A DNA stretch of 42,989 nt, from assembly GCA_902547925.1 (NCBI GenBank), contig CACCQD010000013.1:1-42989 (forward strand), given 5' to 3'. Position numbers and translations under genes: made by a program. This document shows, piece after piece, positions 32,917 through 42,989 of this stretch. Source of the DNA: an uncultured SAR116 cluster alpha proteobacterium (GTDB lineage Bacteria > Pseudomonadota > Alphaproteobacteria > Puniceispirillales > Puniceispirillaceae). How positions within the stretch are numbered: position 1 is the stretch's first letter; every line of letters starts with the position of its first letter. Below the pieces are notes generated by a model. The model had not been told where the DNA came from. It made no database searches and was given only the letters and a program-made list of their open reading frames with translations.

Positions 32917-33447
32917 TCAGCTGCGCGGAGCGTGTTTGCTGAGGATCCGCTGGAGGGTACGCCGATGCATACGCAAACGGCGAGCCGTTTCCGAGACATT
33001 TCGGCCGCATTGCTCATAAACGCGTTGGATATGCTCCCATCTGACGCGGTCTGCACTCATCGGGTCTTGAGGTGGCGGTGGCATACAATCACCCGATTGC
33101 AGGAGCGCAGCGGCGATCGCATCAGGATCTGCCGGTTTGGGCAGGTAATCCAATGCCCCTGCCTTTACAGCCGCAACCGCTGTCGCGATATTGCCAAAAC
33201 CCGTCAACATCACAATCTTGCAATCCGGGCGTTTTTTATTCAGATCCTGAACAAGGTTCAGGCCGCTGCCATCTTCGAGCTTCATATCAAGGATCGCATA
33301 GGCCGGCGCCTCCTTCCGGACAATTTCGGCGCCTTCAGAGACGGTTCCCGCATCCAGCACATCAAAACCACGGCTTTCCATGGCACGGCGAAGCCGATTG
33401 CGCAGGGGGGTATCATCGTCAAGAATCATCAAGGTTTTATCTGACAT
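32917..33447 (-). CDS. regA: Redox response regulator RegA/PrrA/ActR type
   Basis: A 176-residue response regulator: acidic pocket LDDD at residues 9-12, phosphoacceptor Asp54 in AILDMKL, Thr82 in MLTGFG and Lys104 in LPKPAD. The Pro-rich hinge PPPPQDP and the Fis-type helix-turn-helix at the C-terminus (VSETARRLRMHRRTLQRIL) are the marks of RegA. RegA controls redox-responsive genes for respiration, carbon and nitrogen metabolism. It follows regB on the same strand after 30 nt, so the two are co-transcribed, sensor first. Start ATG at 33447. Confidence 0.93.
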   Translation of the reverse strand: MSDKTLMILDDDTPLRNRLRRAMESRGFDVLDAGTVSEGAEIVRKEAPAYAILDMKLEDGSGLNLVQDLNKKRPDCKIVMLTGFGNIATAVAAVKAGALDYLPKPADPDAIAAALLQSGDCMPPPPQDPMSADRVRWEHIQRVYEQCGRNVSETARRLRMHRRTLQRILSKHAPRS

Positions 33448-33477
33448 GGTGTGTTTACCCTGTACCCAATCACAACA

Positions 33478-34785
33478 TTACGGCGCTAACTGGTTCCCAG
33501 CGCGCCCGATTACAGCGGACATAGGCAAAATAATCTTCACTTCACCACCGCCGGCGACGCTATTTCCAAATAATATTGAGCCGCCAACCGCCTCAATCAA
33601 GGTCTGGGCGATAAAAATACCCAATCCACGATGTCCTTCATGACCCTGTCGTGTCGAATTCCAAGGTTGACCGGCGCGGGCCAAAACATCATCAGGAAAG
33701 CCCCCGCCATCATCCGCAACAACGATTTGCAGATTTTGCTGGCTGTGGTTTGCTGAGACAGTCACACGTGAGTTGGCAAAATTTTCCGCATTACGAAAGA
33801 CGTCATCAAGCGCTTGTACGATCTCCGGGCGGCGGCGAATTTGCGGTAAATCACCACTATCTTTGGGGTTGATTTGGATGAAAAAGGCTATCTCGCTTTT
33901 CTCTATCCGTTCATCAAGAATTTCACGCAGGAACGCGGCGATGCTTATATCCGTATCTGCATCCAGGCTTTCAACAAGCTTATACTCATCCAGTTCACGC
34001 AAAATGATACGGCATCGCTCGGCCTCTGAGCGCAAAAGCTGAACGTCCTCATAGATCGGGTCATCCACATGAATCTCGCGCTCAAGCTCATGCGTAATCA
34101 CCGTAATGGTGTTCAACGGCGTACCAAGCTTATGTGCCGCCGATGTTGCGAGGGCACCAAGGGCAACCGCCTGCTGCTCTTCGGCAAAATTGAGGCGCGC
34201 CTCAGACAATTCCTCGCTCAACCGGCGCGCTCCCGACGCCACCCACCATGCATAGACACCGATGAAAACCGCTGAGAGAAGTAGCGACAGCCAAAGCCCT
34301 GCAAGATACAGCTTTTGCTGCAAAATCGGTTCATCACCCCACGGTAGGGGATAGTTATAGACAGCAAGCAAACTGACACAGACAACAACAAGCCCGACCA
34401 GTATCGCCGCCTCGCGCCGCCGCAAAATCGCCGCCGAGACAAAAACCGGTGCCAGAAAAAGGATACAGAAAGGGTTCAACAGGCCGCCAGTAAAATACAA
34501 CAGCACTGCCAGCTGCACCACATCAAAGGACAACGCGGCAAAATTCTGATCATCCTTGCGGCGGGTAACGGTGGTGCGGCGCGTCTGCCAGACATTCATC
34601 GCTACCGAGAGACCGATGACGAACAATGCCGGCCCAATAGGAATTTCCAGCTTGACGATGAAAAAGGTGTAGAGCAGCGCCGCAAGCTGGCCGAAGATCG
34701 CCAGCCAGCGAATGTTAAGGATTAACCTTGCATCAATGGGACTGTAGGCACGACCTTGTGGGCGGTTATTGATCTCTGACAACAC
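33478..34785 (-). CDS. regB: Redox sensor histidine kinase RegB/PrrB/ActS type
   Basis: A 435-residue membrane kinase with about six N-terminal helices (residues 21-180). It has the ubiquinone-binding GGLLNPF (100-106), His218 in the H-box AAHKLGTPLNTI and the redox-active Cys258 in ERCRIIL. The ATP-binding region contains DDVFRNAENFANS and DDGGGFPDDVL, with GLGIFIAQTLIEAVGG after it. The kinase senses the quinone pool and oxygen and phosphorylates RegA. The start is TTG at 34785. It is placed 81 nt downstream of gyrB, the same order relative to regA as in many alphaproteobacteria. Confidence 0.93.
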   Translation of the reverse strand: MLSEINNRPQGRAYSPIDARLILNIRWLAIFGQLAALLYTFFIVKLEIPIGPALFVIGLSVAMNVWQTRRTTVTRRKDDQNFAALSFDVVQLAVLLYFTGGLLNPFCILFLAPVFVSAAILRRREAAILVGLVVVCVSLLAVYNYPLPWGDEPILQQKLYLAGLWLSLLLSAVFIGVYAWWVASGARRLSEELSEARLNFAEEQQAVALGALATSAAHKLGTPLNTITVITHELEREIHVDDPIYEDVQLLRSEAERCRIILRELDEYKLVESLDADTDISIAAFLREILDERIEKSEIAFFIQINPKDSGDLPQIRRRPEIVQALDDVFRNAENFANSRVTVSANHSQQNLQIVVADDGGGFPDDVLARAGQPWNSTRQGHEGHRGLGIFIAQTLIEAVGGSILFGNSVAGGGEVKIILPMSAVIGRAGNQLAP

Positions 34786-34866
34786 GGGTTGTTCCTACAT
34801 TGGTTTCACGCATTAGATAGGCGTCTTAATCTCCCTCTGCCAGTACCGGTCCCTCGACGGCATCTA

Positions 34867-38480
<3,614 letters not shown>

Positions 38481-38487
38481 AGAATAC

Positions 38488-39591
38488 TCACACCCGCATT
38501 GGCATCAGAACAAAAAGGGTTGACTCATCGCCCGGAGAGCGAACGAGGCTCGGCGATCCCTGGTCAGCCAGCGCAAACTCAATCGTATCGCCCATCACCT
38601 GGCCGGCAATATCCATCAGATAGCGCGCGTTGAAACCGATTTCCATTTCCGGACCATCATAACTAACCTCCAGCTCCTCAACCGCGCTGGACGCATCAGT
38701 GCTGCTTGCTGACAGGTTAAGAATACCTGCCTGCAACTTCAGCTTCACCGAACGCGACTTTTCCGAGGAAATTGTCGACACACGGTCAACTGCCGCCGAG
38801 AACGTCGCCACATCAACCTGCATGATCCGGTCATTTCCCTGCGGAATGACTCGTGTGTAATCAGGGAACGTACCATCAATCAGCTTGCTCTTCAGGCGCA
38901 CCGTTCCAAACCCAAATTCCGCCCGCGTGTCCGACAGCGAAATGGTGACATCACCCTCAAAATCATCAAGCAGCTTGCGCAATTCGGTGACCGCCTTGCG
39001 TGGCAGAATGATCGATGGCATCGCAGCGGCACCAGATGGCAGCGCCTGGCGCGTCATCGCCAGCCGATGTCCATCGGTAGCCACCGCACACAGATCTCCG
39101 GAATCCGGTTTATGCAGATAAATGCCATTCAGGTAATAGCGGGTCTCTTCGGTAGAGATCGCAAACCGGGTGGCGTCAATGAGATCACGAATGTCAGCCG
39201 CCGTGACGATGAAACTAACCGGCATCTCGGTAGCGCTGATTGCGGGAAAATCCTCAACTGGAAGGGTTGGCAGGCGAAAATTTGACCGGCCCGCGCTGAT
39301 CATTACATGGCCATCAGCGACCAAAAGCTCGACCTCGGCACCATCAGGCAGCTTGCGGGCAATGTCATAAAGCATATGGGCCGATACCGTAGTCGTCCCA
39401 TCAGTGGCAACCGAGCAGCCAACCTCTGTGGCAATATCCATATCCATGTCGGTCGCGGTCATTGCGAGTGTACCATTGCGCGCTTGGAGCACAACATTGG
39501 CAAGGATGGGAATGGTATTGCGACGCTCAACAACAGACTGCACATGACCAAGTGGGCGCAAAAGACTCATACGATCTATGGTTAGTTTCAT
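38488..39591 (-). CDS. dnaN: DNA polymerase III sliding clamp (beta subunit)
   Basis: A 367-residue protein of normal clamp length with the three repeated domains. It opens MKLTIDRMSLLRPLGHVQSV, with the family phrases RNTIPILANVVL, ATDMDMDI, VEDFPAI, YYLNGIYLH, ATDGHRLA, and the C-terminal LVLM-type end SLVRSPGDESTLFVLMPMRV (the PMR(V) end is typical). It forms the ring that tethers polymerase to DNA. The ATG follows AAGAGAAA. It lies 293 nt downstream of dnaA and 7 nt upstream of recF on the same strand. Confidence 0.97.
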   Translation of the reverse strand: MKLTIDRMSLLRPLGHVQSVVERRNTIPILANVVLQARNGTLAMTATDMDMDIATEVGCSVATDGTTTVSAHMLYDIARKLPDGAEVELLVADGHVMISAGRSNFRLPTLPVEDFPAISATEMPVSFIVTAADIRDLIDATRFAISTEETRYYLNGIYLHKPDSGDLCAVATDGHRLAMTRQALPSGAAAMPSIILPRKAVTELRKLLDDFEGDVTISLSDTRAEFGFGTVRLKSKLIDGTFPDYTRVIPQGNDRIMQVDVATFSAAVDRVSTISSEKSRSVKLKLQAGILNLSASSTDASSAVEELEVSYDGPEMEIGFNARYLMDIAGQVMGDTIEFALADQGSPSLVRSPGDESTLFVLMPMRV

Positions 39592-39884
39592 CAGTTTTCT
39601 CTTTGCTTCTCGTGACGGCTACAGGACGGCTTTTACATTCACACAGAGCACCCACCGGTCCAAGGGCGCATCGGGCAATTTGAGACGCAACCCAATCAGA
39701 CATAATCCCATGAAATATAGCATGGAATTAACAAACAAACATCAAAATACTGAGTTTTTGATGGGGGTTACATAGGCGATGAAACAGGGGATGTGGCAGA
39801 CAATGAAACAGGCGATGAAATCTCGACATCCAAAGCCCCCATCAAGCGGAGGGGTGGCCGGTTTTCACGCCCATTTTATACCTG
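39592..39884. other. dnaA-dnaN intergenic region with nested inverted repeats
   Basis: A perfect 10-bp inverted repeat TTGATGGGGG (39758-39767) and CCCCCATCAA (39836-39845) encloses a second one, GGATGT and ACATCC, and two copies of a GGCGATGAAA-like word. No gene is seen. It could be a processing or attenuation structure between dnaA and dnaN, or carry the dnaN promoter. Confidence 0.55.
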
Positions 39885-41375
39885 TCACGCAGATAGCAGA
39901 GATCTTAGAAGCTGAACATCCTCGGCCACTACCTGATCACTGTTGACAAGGCCTTCGATGGTACGCACCGCATGCATCACCGTCGTGTGGTCGCGCCCCC
40001 CGAATTGGCGGCCGATTTCAGGATATGAGAGCGACGTCAGGTTTTTCGCCAGAAACATCGCCACCTGCCGTGGGCGCGCAATGTTGCGTGCGCGTCGCGG
40101 TGAAAACATCTCGGCAACACGAACGCCATAATGCGAAGCCACCCGGTTCTGGATGGCGTCGACGCTAATCTGTCGGCTACTGGCACGCAACAGGTCACTG
40201 AGCAGGTCAGCCGCGCTTTCGATAGTGATTTCACGCCCGATCAACATGGCGTGTGCAGCAATACGGTTCAACGCACCCTCGAGCTCACGAACATTGCTGG
40301 CGATGCGATGCGCCAGAAACTCCAGAACCTTGTCTGGAATCCTCACTTGCATCTGTTCAGCCTTGGCCTGAAGAATCCCGAGGCGCAATTCGTAGTCGGC
40401 CGGGTGGATATCCGCCACCATGCCCCAGCCAAGCCGCGACCGCAGCCGCTCTTCCATCCCCTCAAGATCAGTTGGCGATTTGTCGGCTGAAACAATGACC
40501 TGACGCCCACCTTCAACCAGAGCATTGAACGTGTGGAAAAACTCATCCTGCGTTGATTCTTTACCGCTGATGAACTGCACATCATCAATCATCAACACAT
40601 CAACAGACCTGAATTGTTCCTTGAATGACATAGTGTCACGAAACCGCAGTGCGCGCACAAACCTGTACATGAATTTTTCGGCAGATAAATACATCACCTT
40701 TCGCCCAGGCGATTGCTCGCGAATCTGCCAGGCAATCGCATGCATCAGATGCGTCTTGCCAAGGCCGACACCGCCATAAAGGAACAGGGGATTAAACGAG
40801 ACCCGCTCGCTCTCCGCCGTACGCCGGGCAACCGCGAATGCCAACTCATTTGGCTTGCCAACAACAAAATTGGCAAATGTGTACCGTGGATCCAGACCGG
40901 CGGTTAGATCGGCGCCCGCTGTTCCATCCAGCGCTTTACGACCACCGGTTTCGGCAGCCTGCTGCAGATTGTCCCTGCGTCTGTTCCCGGTGATGGCAGA
41001 CGCAGCTAGTTTCACCTCAATCTGTTTTACACTGCCATGTTTTGCTCCATTTTCTGCGCCATATTCCGCAGCAGAAATGACCCGCAACCGGTCCGCATAT
41101 TGGCTACTGACACGGTCTCTGGCGAGAGATGATCCTGCTTCAAGGGTAAGCGTGCCATCCTGCAGACGAGTGACGCGCAACGGCTTGATCCAATTCCGCC
41201 ACGCAGCATCACCGATGTCGCGGCGCAACCGTTCAGTTACGCGGCCCCAGGCTTTTTGAAGGTCAGATGAGGATGTATCGGTGCCAGAATTTGCGGGGCC
41301 CTGCATTCGTGGATCCGCACCACCAAAATCACCCATACCATGAGGAGTCATATCATTTTCATGGTCAGACGACAT
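39885..41375 (-). CDS. dnaA: Chromosomal replication initiator DnaA
   Basis: A 496-residue initiator. Domain I appears as LQKAWGRVTERLRRDIGDAA with WRNWIKPL after it, preceded by about 40 polar residues. A variable linker follows, then the AAA+ core with Walker A YGGVGLGKTHL near residue 199, Walker B VLMIDDVQFI near 260, and FFHTFNALVE, with the sensor/arginine finger region RLRSRLGWGMVADI. Domain IV has the DnaA-box contact GGRDHTTVMHAVRTIE. It binds origin DNA and opens it. The ATG at 41375 follows GGGGGGATCA. An ATG at later position 41351 is less likely because of spacing. Confidence 0.97.
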   Translation of the reverse strand: MSSDHENDMTPHGMGDFGGADPRMQGPANSGTDTSSSDLQKAWGRVTERLRRDIGDAAWRNWIKPLRVTRLQDGTLTLEAGSSLARDRVSSQYADRLRVISAAEYGAENGAKHGSVKQIEVKLAASAITGNRRRDNLQQAAETGGRKALDGTAGADLTAGLDPRYTFANFVVGKPNELAFAVARRTAESERVSFNPLFLYGGVGLGKTHLMHAIAWQIREQSPGRKVMYLSAEKFMYRFVRALRFRDTMSFKEQFRSVDVLMIDDVQFISGKESTQDEFFHTFNALVEGGRQVIVSADKSPTDLEGMEERLRSRLGWGMVADIHPADYELRLGILQAKAEQMQVRIPDKVLEFLAHRIASNVRELEGALNRIAAHAMLIGREITIESAADLLSDLLRASSRQISVDAIQNRVASHYGVRVAEMFSPRRARNIARPRQVAMFLAKNLTSLSYPEIGRQFGGRDHTTVMHAVRTIEGLVNSDQVVAEDVQLLRSLLSA

Positions 41376-41806
41376 TGATCCCCCCGGATTCTATCATAAT
41401 TTGGTTTTCTGTACGTGATCGGGCGATCAGTATCTATGGTCAAACAATACCGGTTCTGTGGGACCCTACGCAAGATGCAGAACCAGCAGAATCAGAAAAT
41501 AAAGTGGGCTGAAATGCAGTTATTTTTGTTGACACAATTTTGTCATGAATACCGTCTCCGGTAGAACAAATCACTATTTTTCAACAGCCGAATCGGCAGC
41601 TTGTTACGTAGCGCTTGAAAGGCTGGATGCAAGTGCGCCTCTTTCGAACGGGCTGATGCGGCATCAATTTGCGCCACTACCCGACCGGGTGAGCCCTTGG
41701 CAAAGAAAAAGGCCTTGATTTGTATGATCAAAGCCTATGAATAACCGTCATGTCATCTCATGCCGTATCAGGAGCGCCGCCAGACGATGCCCATCCACAA
41801 TGAACG
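41376..41806. promoter_or_regulatory. rpsT-dnaA intergenic region (dnaA promoter region)
   Basis: No gene is seen in these 431 bases. An AT-rich patch holds the inverted repeat TGACA (41530-41534) and TGTCA (41541-41545) around a 6-nt spacer, a possible operator upstream of dnaA. No cluster of TTATCCACA-type DnaA boxes is visible, so I do not place oriC here. The rpsT terminator lies at the right end. Confidence 0.4.
41702..41736 (-). terminator. Intrinsic terminator downstream of rpsT
   Basis: Read on the minus strand AGGCTTTGAT, loop CATACAA, ATCAAGGCCT, then TTTTCTTTG. The 10-bp stem has one mismatch-type pair and is followed by a T-rich tract. It lies about 70 nt past the rpsT stop. Confidence 0.8.
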
Positions 41807-42073
41807 CTAAGCGGCGAGCACCTTCACCCGCGCAGCCAAACGCGAAATTTTGCGAGAGGCCGTATTGCGATGCAGAACTCCGCGAGTCACACCGCGCTGA
41901 AGCTCAGGCTGAACTGTGCGAAGCGCCTCGCGGGCCGCCGCTGCGTCGCCCGACGCGATAGCGGTCTCGACCCTCTTCACGAACGTACGAATACGACTCA
42001 TACGAGCACCGTTGATAACAGCTCTGTTGGCGTTGCGACGAATGCGCTTTTTGGCAGACTTATGGTTGGCCAT
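41807..42073 (-). CDS. rpsT: 30S ribosomal protein S20
   Basis: An 88-residue basic protein opening [20 protein letters not shown] after the initiator Met, with the family phrases [27 protein letters not shown] and [19 protein letters not shown]. It binds 16S rRNA in the small subunit. I use the ATG at 42073, as [10 protein letters not shown] is the universal start; a longer frame would add nine residues. rpsT just upstream of dnaA is common in alphaproteobacteria. It has its own promoter and terminator. Confidence 0.97.
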   Translation of the reverse strand: MANHKSAKKRIRRNANRAVINGARMSRIRTFVKRVETAIASGDAAAAREALRTVQPELQRGVTRGVLHRNTASRKISRLAARVKVLAA

Positions 42074-42112
42074 GGGGCGTCTGAATCCCTGAAAATTCAA
42101 ATAGAAATGGGC

Positions 42113-42140
42113 TTTTAGGACGAAAAGCCAGCCACGTCAA
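42113..42140 (-). promoter_or_regulatory. Probable rpsT promoter
   Basis: On the minus strand TTGACG (42135-42140), a 16-nt spacer and CTAAAA (42113-42118), 40 nt upstream of the rpsT ATG. A GGCTTTT/AAAAGCC inverted repeat overlaps the -10 side. Confidence 0.5.
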
Positions 42141-42264
42141 GCCATTTCAACCAAATTTCCCCGCCGCACAACACCAAGTATCGCAAGATCTCGAAATCAG
42201 GCAAAGACCAGAGCCGAGCGATCTCGGTTGCACACCACTTCTACCCCAAACCCTAACTGATGGC

Positions 42265-42989
42265 TCACCGCTGGCAGGCGGGACAGTAAAAGGTACTGCG
42301 GCCTGATTGCACGATCGCCTTGATGCGGCTCTCACACTGCTGGCAGGCCTGACCCTCACGGCCATAAACAGCCAACTTTTGCACAAAATAGCCAATTTCA
42401 CCGCCTGGTTGGACGTGGTCACGTAAGCTTGTTCCCCCTTCGGCAATCGCTCGTTGCAACACATCGCGGATTGCCGCAATAAGACGTTGCGCCCGCCGCC
42501 CCTTGATCGAACCTGCTTTGCGGCGGGGAGATATGCCAGCATAGAACAGCGCCTCACACGCATAAATATTGCCAATTCCTGCAACAAGCTGTTGATTGAG
42601 CAGCGCTGTCTTCACCGGACCTGACCGATTCGCAAATGCGGCAGCCAGATAGGCCTCGGAAAACATATTGCCAAGCGGCTCTGGCCCCATCTGCGCCAGC
42701 ATGGGATGAGTCTCGTCACTAAACAGATCAATCCAGCCAAAGCGGCGCGGATCATTGAACACCAAAAAAGTTGTCGCCACATCACCGTCCACTGGCGCCA
42801 CCGCCAGCATAAAATGATCATGCGCGCCCAATTTGGGCGGGCTGTCATGGAGTCGAATTGATCCCGACATGCCAAGATGCAAGAGCAATGTTTCCTGCCC
42901 ATCCAGCGGCATCAGCAAAAACTTGCCACGTCGCTGCGGTGCGCCAAAAATTCGCTTCGTAAGCCTGTCGGCGAGCTTTTCGGGCAGCG
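42265..42989 (-). CDS. mutM: Formamidopyrimidine-DNA glycosylase MutM/Fpg (5' part outside window)
   Basis: The frame runs open to the right edge, so the N-terminus (with the catalytic Pro2 and Glu3) lies outside. Visible parts are RGKFLLMPLDGQETLLLHLG, MSGSIRL, FNDPRRFGWIDLF, the helix-two-turn-helix region LLNQQLVAGIGNIYACEALF and AGISPRRKAG. The C-terminal zinc finger has the pattern C-x2-C-x16-C-x2-C (CQQC to CPAC). The enzyme excises 8-oxoguanine and other oxidised purines. It ends in TGA 191 nt upstream of the rpsT start, on the same strand. Confidence 0.96.
   Translation of the reverse strand, partial: LPEKLADRLTKRIFGAPQRRGKFLLMPLDGQETLLLHLGMSGSIRLHDSPPKLGAHDHFMLAVAPVDGDVATTFLVFNDPRRFGWIDLFSDETHPMLAQMGPEPLGNMFSEAYLAAAFANRSGPVKTALLNQQLVAGIGNIYACEALFYAGISPRRKAGSIKGRRAQRLIAAIRDVLQRAIAEGGTSLRDHVQPGGEIGYFVQKLAVYGREGQACQQCESRIKAIVQSGRSTFYCPACQR

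Noticed and set aside
32797-33444. A 215-codon plus-strand frame opposite regA
   Set aside because: Antisense to RegA, whose phosphoacceptor and helix-turn-helix are intact; the composition is typical of an antisense frame.
41543-41731. A 62-codon minus-strand frame between rpsT and dnaA
   Set aside because: It starts inside the rpsT terminator hairpin and lacks a ribosome binding site.

Overview
The window looks like the replication-origin neighbourhood of a free-living, probably marine, alphaproteobacterium. The evidence is the gene order mutM, rpsT, dnaA, dnaN, recF, gyrB followed by a RegB/RegA redox two-component pair, all on the minus strand of the right half. An affiliation near the SAR116 clade is a guess from gene content and moderate base composition; nothing here proves it. 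No tRNA, rRNA, transposase or CRISPR array was seen.

Region 1 (1-5.8 kb) is AT-rich accessory DNA. It holds a small two-gene minus-strand operon of unknown function, an Atm1-type ABC exporter, a Tat-exported DUF411 metal-binding protein, a decayed polysaccharide-lyase-like gene with three nonsense codons, and a broken small gene. Two related elements of about 155 bp (945-1104 and 5129-5283) are long imperfect hairpins. Both arms changed length together by 9 nt, and the ends resemble integron attC sites.

Region 2 (5.8-16.4 kb) is a self-contained uptake and hydrolysis module. A helix-turn-helix regulator is divergent from a plus-strand operon encoding a dipeptide/oligopeptide-type substrate-binding protein, two permeases, a fused double ATPase, two tandem amidase-signature hydrolases and a class-C beta-lactamase-like serine hydrolase. 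The substrate is probably a peptide-like or amide compound that is imported and then cleaved in the cytoplasm. Near-identical direct repeats lie just outside both ends of this module (5630-5685 and about 16360-16416).

Region 3 (16.4-25.7 kb) mixes higher-GC genes with a low-GC insert. The higher-GC genes are a luciferase-like flavin oxidoreductase with an alpha/beta hydrolase, a metallophosphoesterase, an AEC transporter, an O-antigen-ligase-like protein, an MBL-fold hydrolase, a YqaA-like membrane protein and two small proteins. The low-GC insert carries a DMT transporter. Two copies of a repeat carrying a minus-strand intrinsic terminator (16297-16416 and 19942-20055) look like a duplicated small RNA locus.

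Region 4 (25.7-32.9 kb) alternates intact genes (orphan phnM, a GlcG-like protein, an arylformamidase-like hydrolase, an aldo/keto reductase) with four damaged genes: a PhyH-like dioxygenase, a GNAT acetyltransferase and two DMT transporters.

Region 5 (32.9-42.99 kb) is the intact core: regA, regB, gyrB, recF, dnaN, dnaA, rpsT and a partial mutM. The core genes carry no lesions, so the broken genes elsewhere look like real decay rather than general sequence error, although single-base indels in homopolymers should be confirmed.
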